From Deltaproteobacteria bacterium (GTDB lineage Bacteria > Myxococcota_A > UBA796 > SXON01): a stretch of DNA of 64,000 bases. The first letter of the stretch is position 1, and each line of letters opens with the position of its first letter. Under the pieces are notes generated by a model that saw only the letters and a list, made by a program, of their open reading frames with translations, did not search any database and had not been told where the DNA came from. Positions 51,704-59,903 of the stretch are shown piece by piece. A program made the translations under genes and the position numbers. The DNA lies in the NCBI GenBank assembly GCA_947445035.1, contig CANFCK010000010.1:124001-188000 (forward strand), read 5' to 3'.

Positions 51704-53407
51704 ATGACCCCTCGATCGCGCTGGTGGGTCGTGCTGTGCCTGGCCGCAGCCATACCGCTGGGGGCCCCTCAGGCCGCCGGCCCCGCTGATCCTGATCTAC
51801 TCCCCGCGATGAAAGCGGCGCTCGCCGAGGCTGGAGCCCAGCTGGGTCAGCTCAAAGACGCCGATCGCGCCTACTCGATCGCCTACTCCGTGCTCGATCA
51901 TCGAGCGCTGAACATCCAAGGTTCCCACGGCGCCTTCGCCGGGATGGTGCCCGAGCACTACCGGTCCGTCGATGTGGACGTCCGAGTGGGATCACTGGAG
52001 TTGGACAGCACCCACAAGATTCGCGACGAAAGTTACTTCTCCGGCACTGCCCGCCCTCATTGGCTGGTCGGCTTCGAAGGGGGCACCGACCCCCTCCGGC
52101 GCTTGCTTCTCCGCGCGACGGACGACGCGTACCGGGGCGCCCTGGCGCGACTTCTGAAGGTTCGCAGCAACGAGGCCGTGAAGGTCGAGCGCGAGGACGA
52201 CTCTGCCGACTACTCGATGGCGCCTGTTCAAAAGCGCATCGACGTGCCGCCCGACCTCGTCATCGACCGCGCCGCTTGGCAAGAGCGCACACGCGCGGCG
52301 TCCGCCCTCTACCTTGAGTACCCGGAGGTCTACGACAGCGCCGTTCAGTTGGTGGTCACCGAAGACGACCGGTGGCTCGTGAACAACGAGGGCACCGAGG
52401 TGCGGGACGGCCGGCGGCATCTTCGCATCGCGACGTGGGCCGAGACGGTCGCCGAGGACGGTATGGCGCTTTCGGTCTACGACTATGTGGACGTGGCGTC
52501 GGTGGCTGGCCTTCCGGACCAGGCGCGCATCGAAGCGATGGTGCGGCAGGTCGCGGCGCGGACGGTGGCGCTGCGCAACGCGCCGGTCATCGAACCCTGG
52601 AGCGGGCCGGCGATCCTTCGCGGTCGCGCCGCGGGGGTGTTCTTTCACGAGATCTTCGGCCACCGCATCGAGGGCCACCGTCAAAAAGATGAGGATGAAG
52701 GACAGACGTTCACCCACCGTGTCGGCCAGGCCATCCTCCCCGCCTTTTTGAGCGTGGTGGACGACCCGACGCTGGCGCGCCTCGCCAACGAAGACCTCAA
52801 CGGTCACTACGTGGTGGACGACGAGGGCGTCGCCGCCGAGCGCGTTTCGCTCGTGGAACATGGGGTTCTCCGCAACTTCCTGATGTCCCGCGCCCCTGTG
52901 GAGGGTTTCCCCAAAAGCAACGGGCACGGCCGTCGGCAAGCCGGCAACTTCATCGTGCCGCGCCAAGGCAACCTGATGGTGCAGGCGGAAGGTGTGGTGC
53001 CCTACGCCGAGCTGCGCAAGCGGCTGATCGCCGAGCTCGGAAAGCAGAAAAAGACGTGGGGCCTGGTTTTCGACGACATCTCGGGGGGTTTTACCTTCAC
53101 CGGTCGCAGCACGCCGAACAGCTTCGTCGTGCAACCAGTGACCGTCTGGCGCGTCTTTGCCGACGGCCGCCCGGACGAGCTGGTGCGCGGTGTCGACCTC
53201 ATTGGCACGCCGCTGACCACCTTTGGGCGCATTCTTGCCGCCGGGGGCGAGGTCGAGGTGTTCAACGGGGTCTGCGGCGCCGAAAGTGGGTGGGTGCCCG
53301 TCAGCGCCAGCTCGCCGTCGCTCCTGGTGCAGGAGGTCGAGGTGCAACGTCGTGAAAAGGGGAACGATCGCCCGCCGCTGTCGAGCCCTCCGGTGGGGAC
53401 GAAATGA
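51704..53407 (+). CDS. tldD: exported TldD-type zinc metalloprotease
   Basis: 567 residues with a signal peptide (MTPRSRWWVVLCLAAAIPLG, cut near AQAAG), which ordinary cytosolic TldD lacks. The TldD/PmbA fold is clear, with HEIFGHRIEGH (315-325) supplying the HExxxH zinc site, DDEGV further on, and Cys524 in VCGAESGW at the position of the third zinc ligand of E. coli TldD. TldD pairs with TldE/PmbA to trim unfolded peptides, such as microcin precursors. Here both partners are encoded side by side and both carry export signals. The stop overlaps the next gene by 4 bases. Confidence 0.88.
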   Translation: MTPRSRWWVVLCLAAAIPLGAPQAAGPADPDLLPAMKAALAEAGAQLGQLKDADRAYSIAYSVLDHRALNIQGSHGAFAGMVPEHYRSVDVDVRVGSLELDSTHKIRDESYFSGTARPHWLVGFEGGTDPLRRLLLRATDDAYRGALARLLKVRSNEAVKVEREDDSADYSMAPVQKRIDVPPDLVIDRAAWQERTRAASALYLEYPEVYDSAVQLVVTEDDRWLVNNEGTEVRDGRRHLRIATWAETVAEDGMALSVYDYVDVASVAGLPDQARIEAMVRQVAARTVALRNAPVIEPWSGPAILRGRAAGVFFHEIFGHRIEGHRQKDEDEGQTFTHRVGQAILPAFLSVVDDPTLARLANEDLNGHYVVDDEGVAAERVSLVEHGVLRNFLMSRAPVEGFPKSNGHGRRQAGNFIVPRQGNLMVQAEGVVPYAELRKRLIAELGKQKKTWGLVFDDISGGFTFTGRSTPNSFVVQPVTVWRVFADGRPDELVRGVDLIGTPLTTFGRILAAGGEVEVFNGVCGAESGWVPVSASSPSLLVQEVEVQRREKGNDRPPLSSPPVGTK

Positions 53408-55095
53408 TTCTGTTTTTCGCCGCCGCGTTGGCCGCCGAGGTCGCACCAGCATCGCTCGCACTACAAACGGCCCTTGAAGCTGAACTTTCCCGCTCCGCGG
53501 CGCTGAAGCTGCCTGACGCGCCCGCGCCATGGCTGGTCATCTTCGATGCGCTCGACGGCACCGTTCACGAAGCCGGGGCGGAGGATGGCGCGCTGTACCG
53601 CAGCCAGCACGCCCCTTTCCGGAACCTACGCGTCGAGGTCCGCGTCGGCGACGCGATCGTGGACTCCTCGAACTACTCGGGCTTCGGTGAGCCCGACGGG
53701 ATTCAGTCGCGACGCCTCCCGGTGGAAGATGGGCTGGTGGCGCTGCGGCGGGAGGCCTGGCTGGCGGCCGACGCAGCCTACAAGAACGCGGTGGAGACGC
53801 TGTCGCGGAAGCTCGCGGCGCGGAAGGGGCTCAAAGAGGCGTCGCCGCCCGACTACCAGGTCTTGCCTCCCTTGGTGCGGCCCGCCGGCCCGCATCCTGG
53901 CAACGCCTTCACCGCCCAAGAAGTCGACGACCTTGCCCGCCGACTGAGCGCCGCCGCATCGGTCGACGGGGTGGAGTCTGCGGAGGCCGAGGTGCGCGAT
54001 TGGCACGGTTGGCGGCTACGTCTGGACAGCGCCGGCTCTCGCGCCTGGGCCGCAACCGGCAACGTGGTGGTCCGCGTCGGAGCGGTCGTCCGCCGGGACG
54101 ACGGCAGCGAGGTCCGCGACGCGCGCTGGTGGATCGGCCGCGACGCCACCTCCCTCCCCAGCGCCGCCGCGATGGAGGACGAAGTCCGCCTCCTGGCGGC
54201 CTCGTTGCTGGAAACCGCCGCCGCGCCGGCGCCAAAGCCCTGGCTTGGCCCGGTGATCTTCGAGGGCGAGGCGGCGGCCGAGCTTTTCAGCCAACTCCTC
54301 GCGCCCGAGCTGGTGGGTACCCGCGCGGAAGAGAGCGCGCCCGGCTCCTTCTTTTCAGCCGGCGCCACGCCGATGGCGCGCATCGGCAGGCGGTTGCTGC
54401 CCGAAGGCTGGAGCGCCTGGGACGATCCCTCGACCCGGACCGGCGCTGCGGGAGAGTACGAGATCGACCACGAAGGGGTGGCCCCCCGGCGCGTGGATGC
54501 CGTCGTCGACGGGGTGGTCCGCGACGTGCTCATGTCGCGGATTCCCAGCAAAGAACGAGCATCATCGACCGGACATGGGCGTGCGCTCGGGAACGACCGC
54601 CGCGGCGCGCTTCCCGGCTTCGTCCATGTCACGGCGCCGCGCCTGATCACCGAGTCGGCCATGCGAAAGCGCGCCATGAAGTTGGCACGCTCCGTGGGCC
54701 AGGAACAGGTCCTGGTGGTGCGGCGACTCACGCCCGCGGCGATGGTGCAGTCGCTCGAAGTCTCCGTCTCGGGCGAAGGACCGATGTCCGGGTTGACCGC
54801 GCCCTACGAGGCGTGCCTCCTTCAGCTCGATGGCAGCTGCGTTCCAGCGCGAAACCTCCGCTTCGTCGGCGTCGACCGGCGCCTGCTGCGCGACATCGTC
54901 GCCGCCGCTCCCGGCGCGGGCCGCGTCGACATGCTGGACGGCCCCCCGGGCCCCTCCCGGTACACCATCGGTACCACCGGCGGTGCGCCCACGAGCTGGG
55001 ACGTGCCCTCGGTCTTGGTGTCTGAGGTGGAGTTGGATCCGGCCGATGGTGGTGAGCCGAGGGTTTTGCGGATCGGTCGCGCCGGCACGCCCTGA
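53404..55095 (+). CDS. exported TldE/PmbA-like partner lacking the zinc motif
   Basis: 563 residues; signal-like start MILFFAAALAAEVAPASLA. It follows the same plan as the preceding TldD (RSQHAPFRNLRVEVRVGDAI, DGVVRDVLMSRIPSKERASS, ATPMARIGRRLLP), but where TldD has HEIFGH it reads EAAAELFSQL, so it binds no zinc there. TldE/PmbA proteins are non-catalytic partners that complete the TldD protease chamber, so a heterodimer is expected. It overlaps tldD by 4 bases and the following membrane gene by 1 base (TGATG). Confidence 0.8.
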   Translation: MILFFAAALAAEVAPASLALQTALEAELSRSAALKLPDAPAPWLVIFDALDGTVHEAGAEDGALYRSQHAPFRNLRVEVRVGDAIVDSSNYSGFGEPDGIQSRRLPVEDGLVALRREAWLAADAAYKNAVETLSRKLAARKGLKEASPPDYQVLPPLVRPAGPHPGNAFTAQEVDDLARRLSAAASVDGVESAEAEVRDWHGWRLRLDSAGSRAWAATGNVVVRVGAVVRRDDGSEVRDARWWIGRDATSLPSAAAMEDEVRLLAASLLETAAAPAPKPWLGPVIFEGEAAAELFSQLLAPELVGTRAEESAPGSFFSAGATPMARIGRRLLPEGWSAWDDPSTRTGAAGEYEIDHEGVAPRRVDAVVDGVVRDVLMSRIPSKERASSTGHGRALGNDRRGALPGFVHVTAPRLITESAMRKRAMKLARSVGQEQVLVVRRLTPAAMVQSLEVSVSGEGPMSGLTAPYEACLLQLDGSCVPARNLRFVGVDRRLLRDIVAAAPGAGRVDMLDGPPGPSRYTIGTTGGAPTSWDVPSVLVSEVELDPADGGEPRVLRIGRAGTP

Positions 55096-56654
55096 TGAAG
55101 AACGCGTGGCGCCTCGTGGTGTACGGGGCACTCGCGGTGGGACTCACCTGGCCGCTGTGCCGCTCCCCCATGGACACGGTTGTCGGCGGCGCCCGCACCG
55201 ATGTCTACAACGCGCTCTGGGGGTATTGGCTGGTGGCGCAAGGGTTGTCCGATGGCCGATTCCCCATTCACACCACGCTCTTGGACTACCCCAGCGGCGG
55301 CCGGCTCCTCGTCGCCGACCCGCTCAATGCCGTGCTCGCGGCGCCCGTCACGCTCGCGGGTGGCGCGGTTTTGGCGTACGCCGCGATGGTCCTGCTCCAC
55401 CTCACTGTCGGGGGCCTTCTCGCCGATGCCACGGGTCGAGCTTTGGGCGGCCGCGGCTGGATCGCGGGCGTAGCCTACGTCGCATCACCGATCGTGCTCT
55501 CCCACCTACAGAACGGCTCGTCCGAGGCGGCGGCAGTGGCGTGGCTGCCGCTGTCCACGCTTTTGACGGTGCGCGCCTGTGCCGGCGGCAAGAAGGCGGC
55601 CGTGGCGGCCGGCGTCGGACTGGCGCTCGCGGCGTTGGGCGGCGGCTGGTACGCCGGCATCGGCGCCTTCTGCTTTGCCGGGGCGCTGGCTCTGTTTTTC
55701 CCTGGAGGACGCCGCCTATGGCCGGCGCTGCTAGTGGGCGCGGCGTGCCTGCTTCCGGTGGCGTGGGGATACCACCATCTGGCGGCTGCTGACGACAGCC
55801 TCGTCGGGCTCAAGACGCCCGAATCGCTCGAACGCATTCGCCGTACCGTGGGCGCCGCCGACCCGCGCGCGTTCTTCATGCCCGGCGACTTTCGCTCCCC
55901 CGACTTCTCGCGGCTGGAGCAGAACGCCAGCGACCTGGTCCACACGACCTACCTCGGCTTTGTGCTCCTGGCGCTGGCGGCGTGGAAGGGCCGGACGCCG
56001 GCGTTGTGGATCGCCCTGGGCGCCTGCCTGCTCCTGGCGATGGGACCGGTCCTGGTTGTGGGTGGCGGGCCGGTGCCCTGGCACGGGCGGTCGCTGCCAC
56101 TGCCGTATGCGCTTCTGGAAGGCCTGCCGGGCTTCGTGGGCCTGTCCCTACTCTATCGTATCGCGACGCTCGCGCCGTTTGCGCTCGGCCTCCTCGGCGA
56201 CCGCGCGCCGGGGTGGATGGCGGGGCTGGTGCTGATCGAGGCGCTGGTGGTCTCTCCCGGGCGGCACCTGCCCGACGTGAGTCCCGCGGGGGAGCCTGCC
56301 CCGCTGCTGGCGCTCGCCGCGGCCCCGGATGGCGCGGTGGTGAGTCTGCCCGCCAGCTTCGCACGCACGCGACTCTTTGAGCAGACCGTGCACGGTCACC
56401 CGCTCGCCGCCTCGCTCAACAGCGGCGTGAACCGGGCTGGTCTCGCGCTCCTGGCCGAGCTCCGGAAAGTCGCGAACAAGGAGGTCGCGTGGGATTCAGC
56501 GGTGCAGGTCGCGACTGAATCCGGCACTCGCTACGTGATCGTGCATCGCGCGGTGCCGATCGAAGCGACCTTTCAGACGTCGATGCGCGCGTTGAAGGAG
56601 AACGCGGTGGTCTTGGCGGAGGATGGGGAGATTCGGGTTTTTGGGATGTACTAG
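55095..56654 (+). CDS. polytopic membrane protein, possible GT-C glycosyltransferase
   Basis: 519 residues with about ten hydrophobic segments and a long periplasmic-type tail. The first loop reads VVGGARTDVYNALWGYWL, with an Asp in the position where GT-C type glycosyltransferases keep a catalytic acidic residue after the first helix, and the C-terminal part (KEVAWDSAVQVATESGTRYV) is soluble. GT-C enzymes use lipid-linked sugars, so a lipid or cell-wall modification role is possible. Its ATG shares a base with the stop of the TldE-like gene, so the two are coupled. Function remains open. Confidence 0.65.
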   Translation: MKNAWRLVVYGALAVGLTWPLCRSPMDTVVGGARTDVYNALWGYWLVAQGLSDGRFPIHTTLLDYPSGGRLLVADPLNAVLAAPVTLAGGAVLAYAAMVLLHLTVGGLLADATGRALGGRGWIAGVAYVASPIVLSHLQNGSSEAAAVAWLPLSTLLTVRACAGGKKAAVAAGVGLALAALGGGWYAGIGAFCFAGALALFFPGGRRLWPALLVGAACLLPVAWGYHHLAAADDSLVGLKTPESLERIRRTVGAADPRAFFMPGDFRSPDFSRLEQNASDLVHTTYLGFVLLALAAWKGRTPALWIALGACLLLAMGPVLVVGGGPVPWHGRSLPLPYALLEGLPGFVGLSLLYRIATLAPFALGLLGDRAPGWMAGLVLIEALVVSPGRHLPDVSPAGEPAPLLALAAAPDGAVVSLPASFARTRLFEQTVHGHPLAASLNSGVNRAGLALLAELRKVANKEVAWDSAVQVATESGTRYVIVHRAVPIEATFQTSMRALKENAVVLAEDGEIRVFGMY

Positions 56655-56712
56655 GAGGCCGGCCGCCGCTGTCGCGACGTGGTGGTCACGGAGATCCTGG
56701 CGCTCCGCTCGG

Positions 56713-57762
56713 TTAGATCGTCGCCTCCTCCCCGTCGGTCTCGGACACCCCCTCCCCCTCCGCACCCTCGACCGCATCGGCCTCATCGAGCGTCCACGTC
56801 GGCGCCGCGCCATCCACGATGGCCTGCATGTCGGCGGGCAGCGGGGCGCGGATCTTCACCATCTGCCCGGTGTGCGGATGAGGGAACGCCAGCGCCCACG
56901 CATGCAAAGCATGACGCGGAAAGCCGATTGCCGCGCGGCAGCGCTCGGTGGGACCGTGATCGAGCAGCTCCAAGAAGATGTCGTCGGGCTGGCCGTAGAG
57001 CTTGTCGCCAAGGATGGGGATTCCCGCGATCTCGAGGTGCACCCGAATCTGGTGGGTGCGCCCTGTCAGCGGCTGGCACTCTACCAGCGTGGTGTCCGCC
57101 ATGCGCCGCAGCACGGTCACGTCGGTGTGCGCGGAGTCCCCTTCGGCGACTTCGCCACGACGAATCTTGATCTCGCTCCCGGCGGCGTGTCCCAGCGGCG
57201 CCGAGATCGCCCGCGACTCCCACGGCACCACCCCCCGCACCAGCGCCTGGTAGGTCTTCTTCACCCTTCGCGCTGCAAACGCCTGCTTCATCGCCCGATC
57301 GGCGTCCTCGTGTTTGGTCAGCAAAACCACCCCGCTGGTCTCGCGGTCCAGGCGGTGGGACAGGTCGATGCGGACGCCGGGGCGGGCCTCACGCACCACC
57401 CCGATGAGCGCCCAGGCAAAACGTTGGCCCACCGGATGCACCAGCATCCCCGCCGGCTTGTCCACGGCGAGGAGCCAGTCGTCCTCGAACAGCACCGACG
57501 GCATCGACGGGGGCGCGGTGGTCGGCGCGATCCCGGGCGCCCAGATGCGGAGGGTCTCGCCCAGCCGGAGTACCGTCGCCGGCTTGAGCGGGCGTTCGTC
57601 GCAGAGGATCAAGCCGTCCCGAATCCACCGGGCGAAAAGCGTGCGAGACCAGGAAGGGAAGCGCATCGACAAGAAGGTGTCGGCCCTGCGCCCAGCGGCG
57701 CGCTCCATGATGAACAGGACGCGGTGAGGGTCTTCGCGGAGCATCCGGCGGCCCGATAGCAT
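56713..57762 (-). CDS. RluA/RluD-family pseudouridine synthase
   Basis: 349 residues from ATG 57762 (an internal ATG at 57744 is also possible). An S4-type RNA-binding start (about 15-75) precedes the RluA catalytic domain with HRLDRETSGVVLL, catalytic Asp139 in HRLDRETSG (136-144), and LTGRTHQIRVHLE. It isomerises uridine in rRNA or tRNA in the cytosol; RluD and RluC type substrates cannot be told apart here. A Glu/Asp-rich tail (DAVEGAEGEGVSETDGEE) is unusual for the family. Divergent from a small membrane gene. Confidence 0.88.
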   Translation of the reverse strand: MLSGRRMLREDPHRVLFIMERAAGRRADTFLSMRFPSWSRTLFARWIRDGLILCDERPLKPATVLRLGETLRIWAPGIAPTTAPPSMPSVLFEDDWLLAVDKPAGMLVHPVGQRFAWALIGVVREARPGVRIDLSHRLDRETSGVVLLTKHEDADRAMKQAFAARRVKKTYQALVRGVVPWESRAISAPLGHAAGSEIKIRRGEVAEGDSAHTDVTVLRRMADTTLVECQPLTGRTHQIRVHLEIAGIPILGDKLYGQPDDIFLELLDHGPTERCRAAIGFPRHALHAWALAFPHPHTGQMVKIRAPLPADMQAIVDGAAPTWTLDEADAVEGAEGEGVSETDGEEATI

Positions 57763-57768
57763 GGGCGG

Positions 57769-58011
57769 GTGAACCCGACCTCGACGCACCGACCCCGCTT
57801 CCGACTCGGGCCCACCGTGGCGTTGGTGTGGATTGTGGTGGCCGTGGGGCTGACGGTCGTACTGGCCCCGCAGATGGGCCTGCGCGGGTGGATGTGGCTG
57901 TACGTCCACCACGTGATCTGCGCGATCGGCGCCGGGTGGGAGCTGCGTGAGGACGTCCGCAAGTATGGCTGGACGTGGCCGTGGCAGCGACCGCCGACCG
58001 CTCCCCCTTGA
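57769..58011 (+). CDS. small membrane protein of unknown function
   Basis: 80 residues from GTG 57769. One or two hydrophobic segments (about 16-35 and 41-55) and a Trp-rich, Pro-rich tail (KYGWTWPWQRPP). The start lies 6 bases from the divergent pseudouridine synthase start, and the stop 42 bases before htpG. No family recognised; reality rests on hydrophobic pattern and position. Confidence 0.55.
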   Translation: MNPTSTHRPRFRLGPTVALVWIVVAVGLTVVLAPQMGLRGWMWLYVHHVICAIGAGWELREDVRKYGWTWPWQRPPTAPP

Positions 58012-58036
58012 CGGCCCGCTGGCTGGTGCCTAGCCG
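58008..58036 (+). promoter_or_regulatory. possible htpG promoter
   Basis: TTGACG (58008-58013) and TAGCCG (58031-58036) with a 17-base spacer, 17 bases before ATG 58054. The -35 is the same TTGACG seen in both promoters of the 29.7 kb divergon; the -10 is weak. No CIRCE element or clear heat-shock -10 (CCCCAT type) is visible. Confidence 0.4.
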
Positions 58037-58053
58037 TGCCCGCCGGAGTCCAA

Positions 58054-59877
58054 ATGGCCGAGACCCTTCCTTTCCAAGCCGAAGTCCGTCAGCTTCTCGA
58101 TCTGGTCGTCCATAGTCTGTATTCGGACCGGGACATCTTCCTTCGTGAGCTGGTCTCCAACGCCTCGGACGCGCTGGATCGCGCGCGTTTGTTGGCGCTG
58201 ACGCAGACCGACCTTCGTGCCGCGGAGGGCGAGGCCCAGATCGACCTGTCCGTCGATCGTGACCGCGGAACCATCACCGTGCGCGACAACGGGATCGGCC
58301 TGACCCGGACGCAAACGGTCGAGCACCTTGGCACAATTGCACGCTCGGGTACCAAGGACTTCGCCAAGGCCCTGCGTGAGAAGGGCAACAGCGCCGAGGG
58401 CCTGATCGGGCAGTTCGGCGTGGGGTTCTACGCCAGCTTCATGGTGGCGCACAAGGTCGAGGTGCACACCCTGTCGGCCGAGCCGGGCGCCGAACCGGTG
58501 CTCTGGACCAGCGACGGCGCCGGGGAATTCGTGCTGGAGCCCGGTAGTCGCGACACGCGGGGAACCACGGTCACCCTGCATCTCCGCTCTGACTCTCTGG
58601 AATACCTCGACACCTGGAAGCTCAAGGACATCGTCAAACGCCACAGCGCGTTCGTCGCCTTCCCCATTCTGATGGACGGGGAAAAGCTCAATGAACAACA
58701 GGCACTCTGGACGCGCGACCCGGCCGAAGTGACCGAGGAGGAGTACAAGTCCTTCTACAAGCAGGCGCTCCACGAATGGCAAGAACCGGCCGCGTGGTTG
58801 CACTTCCGGGCCGAGGCACCGCTGGAGTACCAGGCGATCCTGTTCCTGCCCACCGAACGCCCGTTCGACCTTGATTATCCAGAAGGCAAGCGGGGCGTGC
58901 GCCTGTACCAGCGCCGGGTGCTCATCCAGGAGGCGTCCGACCAGTTCCTCCCCCGCTACCTGCGCTTTGTGAAGGGCGTGATCGATGCGCCCGAGGTCTC
59001 GCTCAACGTCAGCCGGGAAATCCTGCAGCAGACGCCCGTCCTCCGCTCGATCCGCACCCAGGTGGTCAAGCGGGTGCTGCGTCGGCTCAAGGAGCTGGGT
59101 CGCGACGATGTTGCGGCGTACACCAAGTTCTGGGAGACCTTTGGTGCCACCCTGAAGGAGGGCGTCGCCGAAGACCGCGACAACGTCGAGGGAATCACGC
59201 CGCTGCTGCGTTTCCGCAGCACGGCCGGCGAGGAGTGGCGTGACCTCGCGACCGCCAAGGCCGAGATGAAAGACGGCCAGAAGGAGCTCTGGTACCTTAC
59301 CGGCACCGACCTCGGTCGGATGCGGGTGTCGCCGCAGCTGGAAGCCTTCCGGAAGAAGGGGTGGGAGGTCCTGCTCTTGTGTGACCCGGTGGACGAGTGG
59401 GTGGTCATGAACCTCACCGAGTTCGACGGCGTTTCGCTGAAGTCGGTGGCGCGCGGCGAGCTGGAAAACGAGGAGGATCCCATCGCCGAGGAGGCGCGCA
59501 AACAGACGGAGCCCTTCGCCGGCTGGGTCAAGGAGCTGCTCGGTGACGCGGTGGTCGGCGTGCGCCCGTCGCGACGCCTGACCGATAGCCCGAGCGTGCT
59601 GGTGGACGAGGGCCACGTGTCCTCGAACATGGAGCGCATCCTGCGATCGACGCGCCAAGCTGGGGCTCCCAAGGCCACCCGGGTGCTGGAGATCAACCCC
59701 GAGCACGGCTTGGTGAAGCGGCTGGTGGCGCTGCATGGCGAGGGCAACACCGCGGACGCGGAGCCGCTCGCCCGACTGCTGCTCGACTACGCCCAGCTGG
59801 CCGAGGGGCACGTCGAGGACGTCGCCGGGCTGACAGCGCGGCTCAGCGCGTTGATGCTCCGCGCGGCGGGCGGGTAA
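58054..59877 (+). CDS. htpG: chaperone HtpG (Hsp90)
   Basis: 607 residues from ATG 58054, preceded by GGAG; the GTG 18 bases earlier adds six residues not found in HtpG. The GHKL ATPase domain shows ELVSNASDALDR, DNGIGLTR and GQFGVGFYASFM. The middle domain contains RGVRLYQRRVLIQEASDQFL and PEVSLNVSREILQQ, and the C-terminal dimerisation domain ends RLSALMLRAAGG. HtpG is a cytosolic ATP-dependent chaperone for stress-damaged and assembly clients. It stands alone between unrelated genes. Confidence 0.96.
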   Translation: MAETLPFQAEVRQLLDLVVHSLYSDRDIFLRELVSNASDALDRARLLALTQTDLRAAEGEAQIDLSVDRDRGTITVRDNGIGLTRTQTVEHLGTIARSGTKDFAKALREKGNSAEGLIGQFGVGFYASFMVAHKVEVHTLSAEPGAEPVLWTSDGAGEFVLEPGSRDTRGTTVTLHLRSDSLEYLDTWKLKDIVKRHSAFVAFPILMDGEKLNEQQALWTRDPAEVTEEEYKSFYKQALHEWQEPAAWLHFRAEAPLEYQAILFLPTERPFDLDYPEGKRGVRLYQRRVLIQEASDQFLPRYLRFVKGVIDAPEVSLNVSREILQQTPVLRSIRTQVVKRVLRRLKELGRDDVAAYTKFWETFGATLKEGVAEDRDNVEGITPLLRFRSTAGEEWRDLATAKAEMKDGQKELWYLTGTDLGRMRVSPQLEAFRKKGWEVLLLCDPVDEWVVMNLTEFDGVSLKSVARGELENEEDPIAEEARKQTEPFAGWVKELLGDAVVGVRPSRRLTDSPSVLVDEGHVSSNMERILRSTRQAGAPKATRVLEINPEHGLVKRLVALHGEGNTADAEPLARLLLDYAQLAEGHVEDVAGLTARLSALMLRAAGG

Positions 59878-59903
59878 CGCGCGGGGAGATAGTCCCCGGC
59901 GGC

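Noticed and set aside
58030..59811. 593-codon frame on the minus strand
   Set aside because: Antisense to htpG, whose GHKL and C-terminal motifs are complete.
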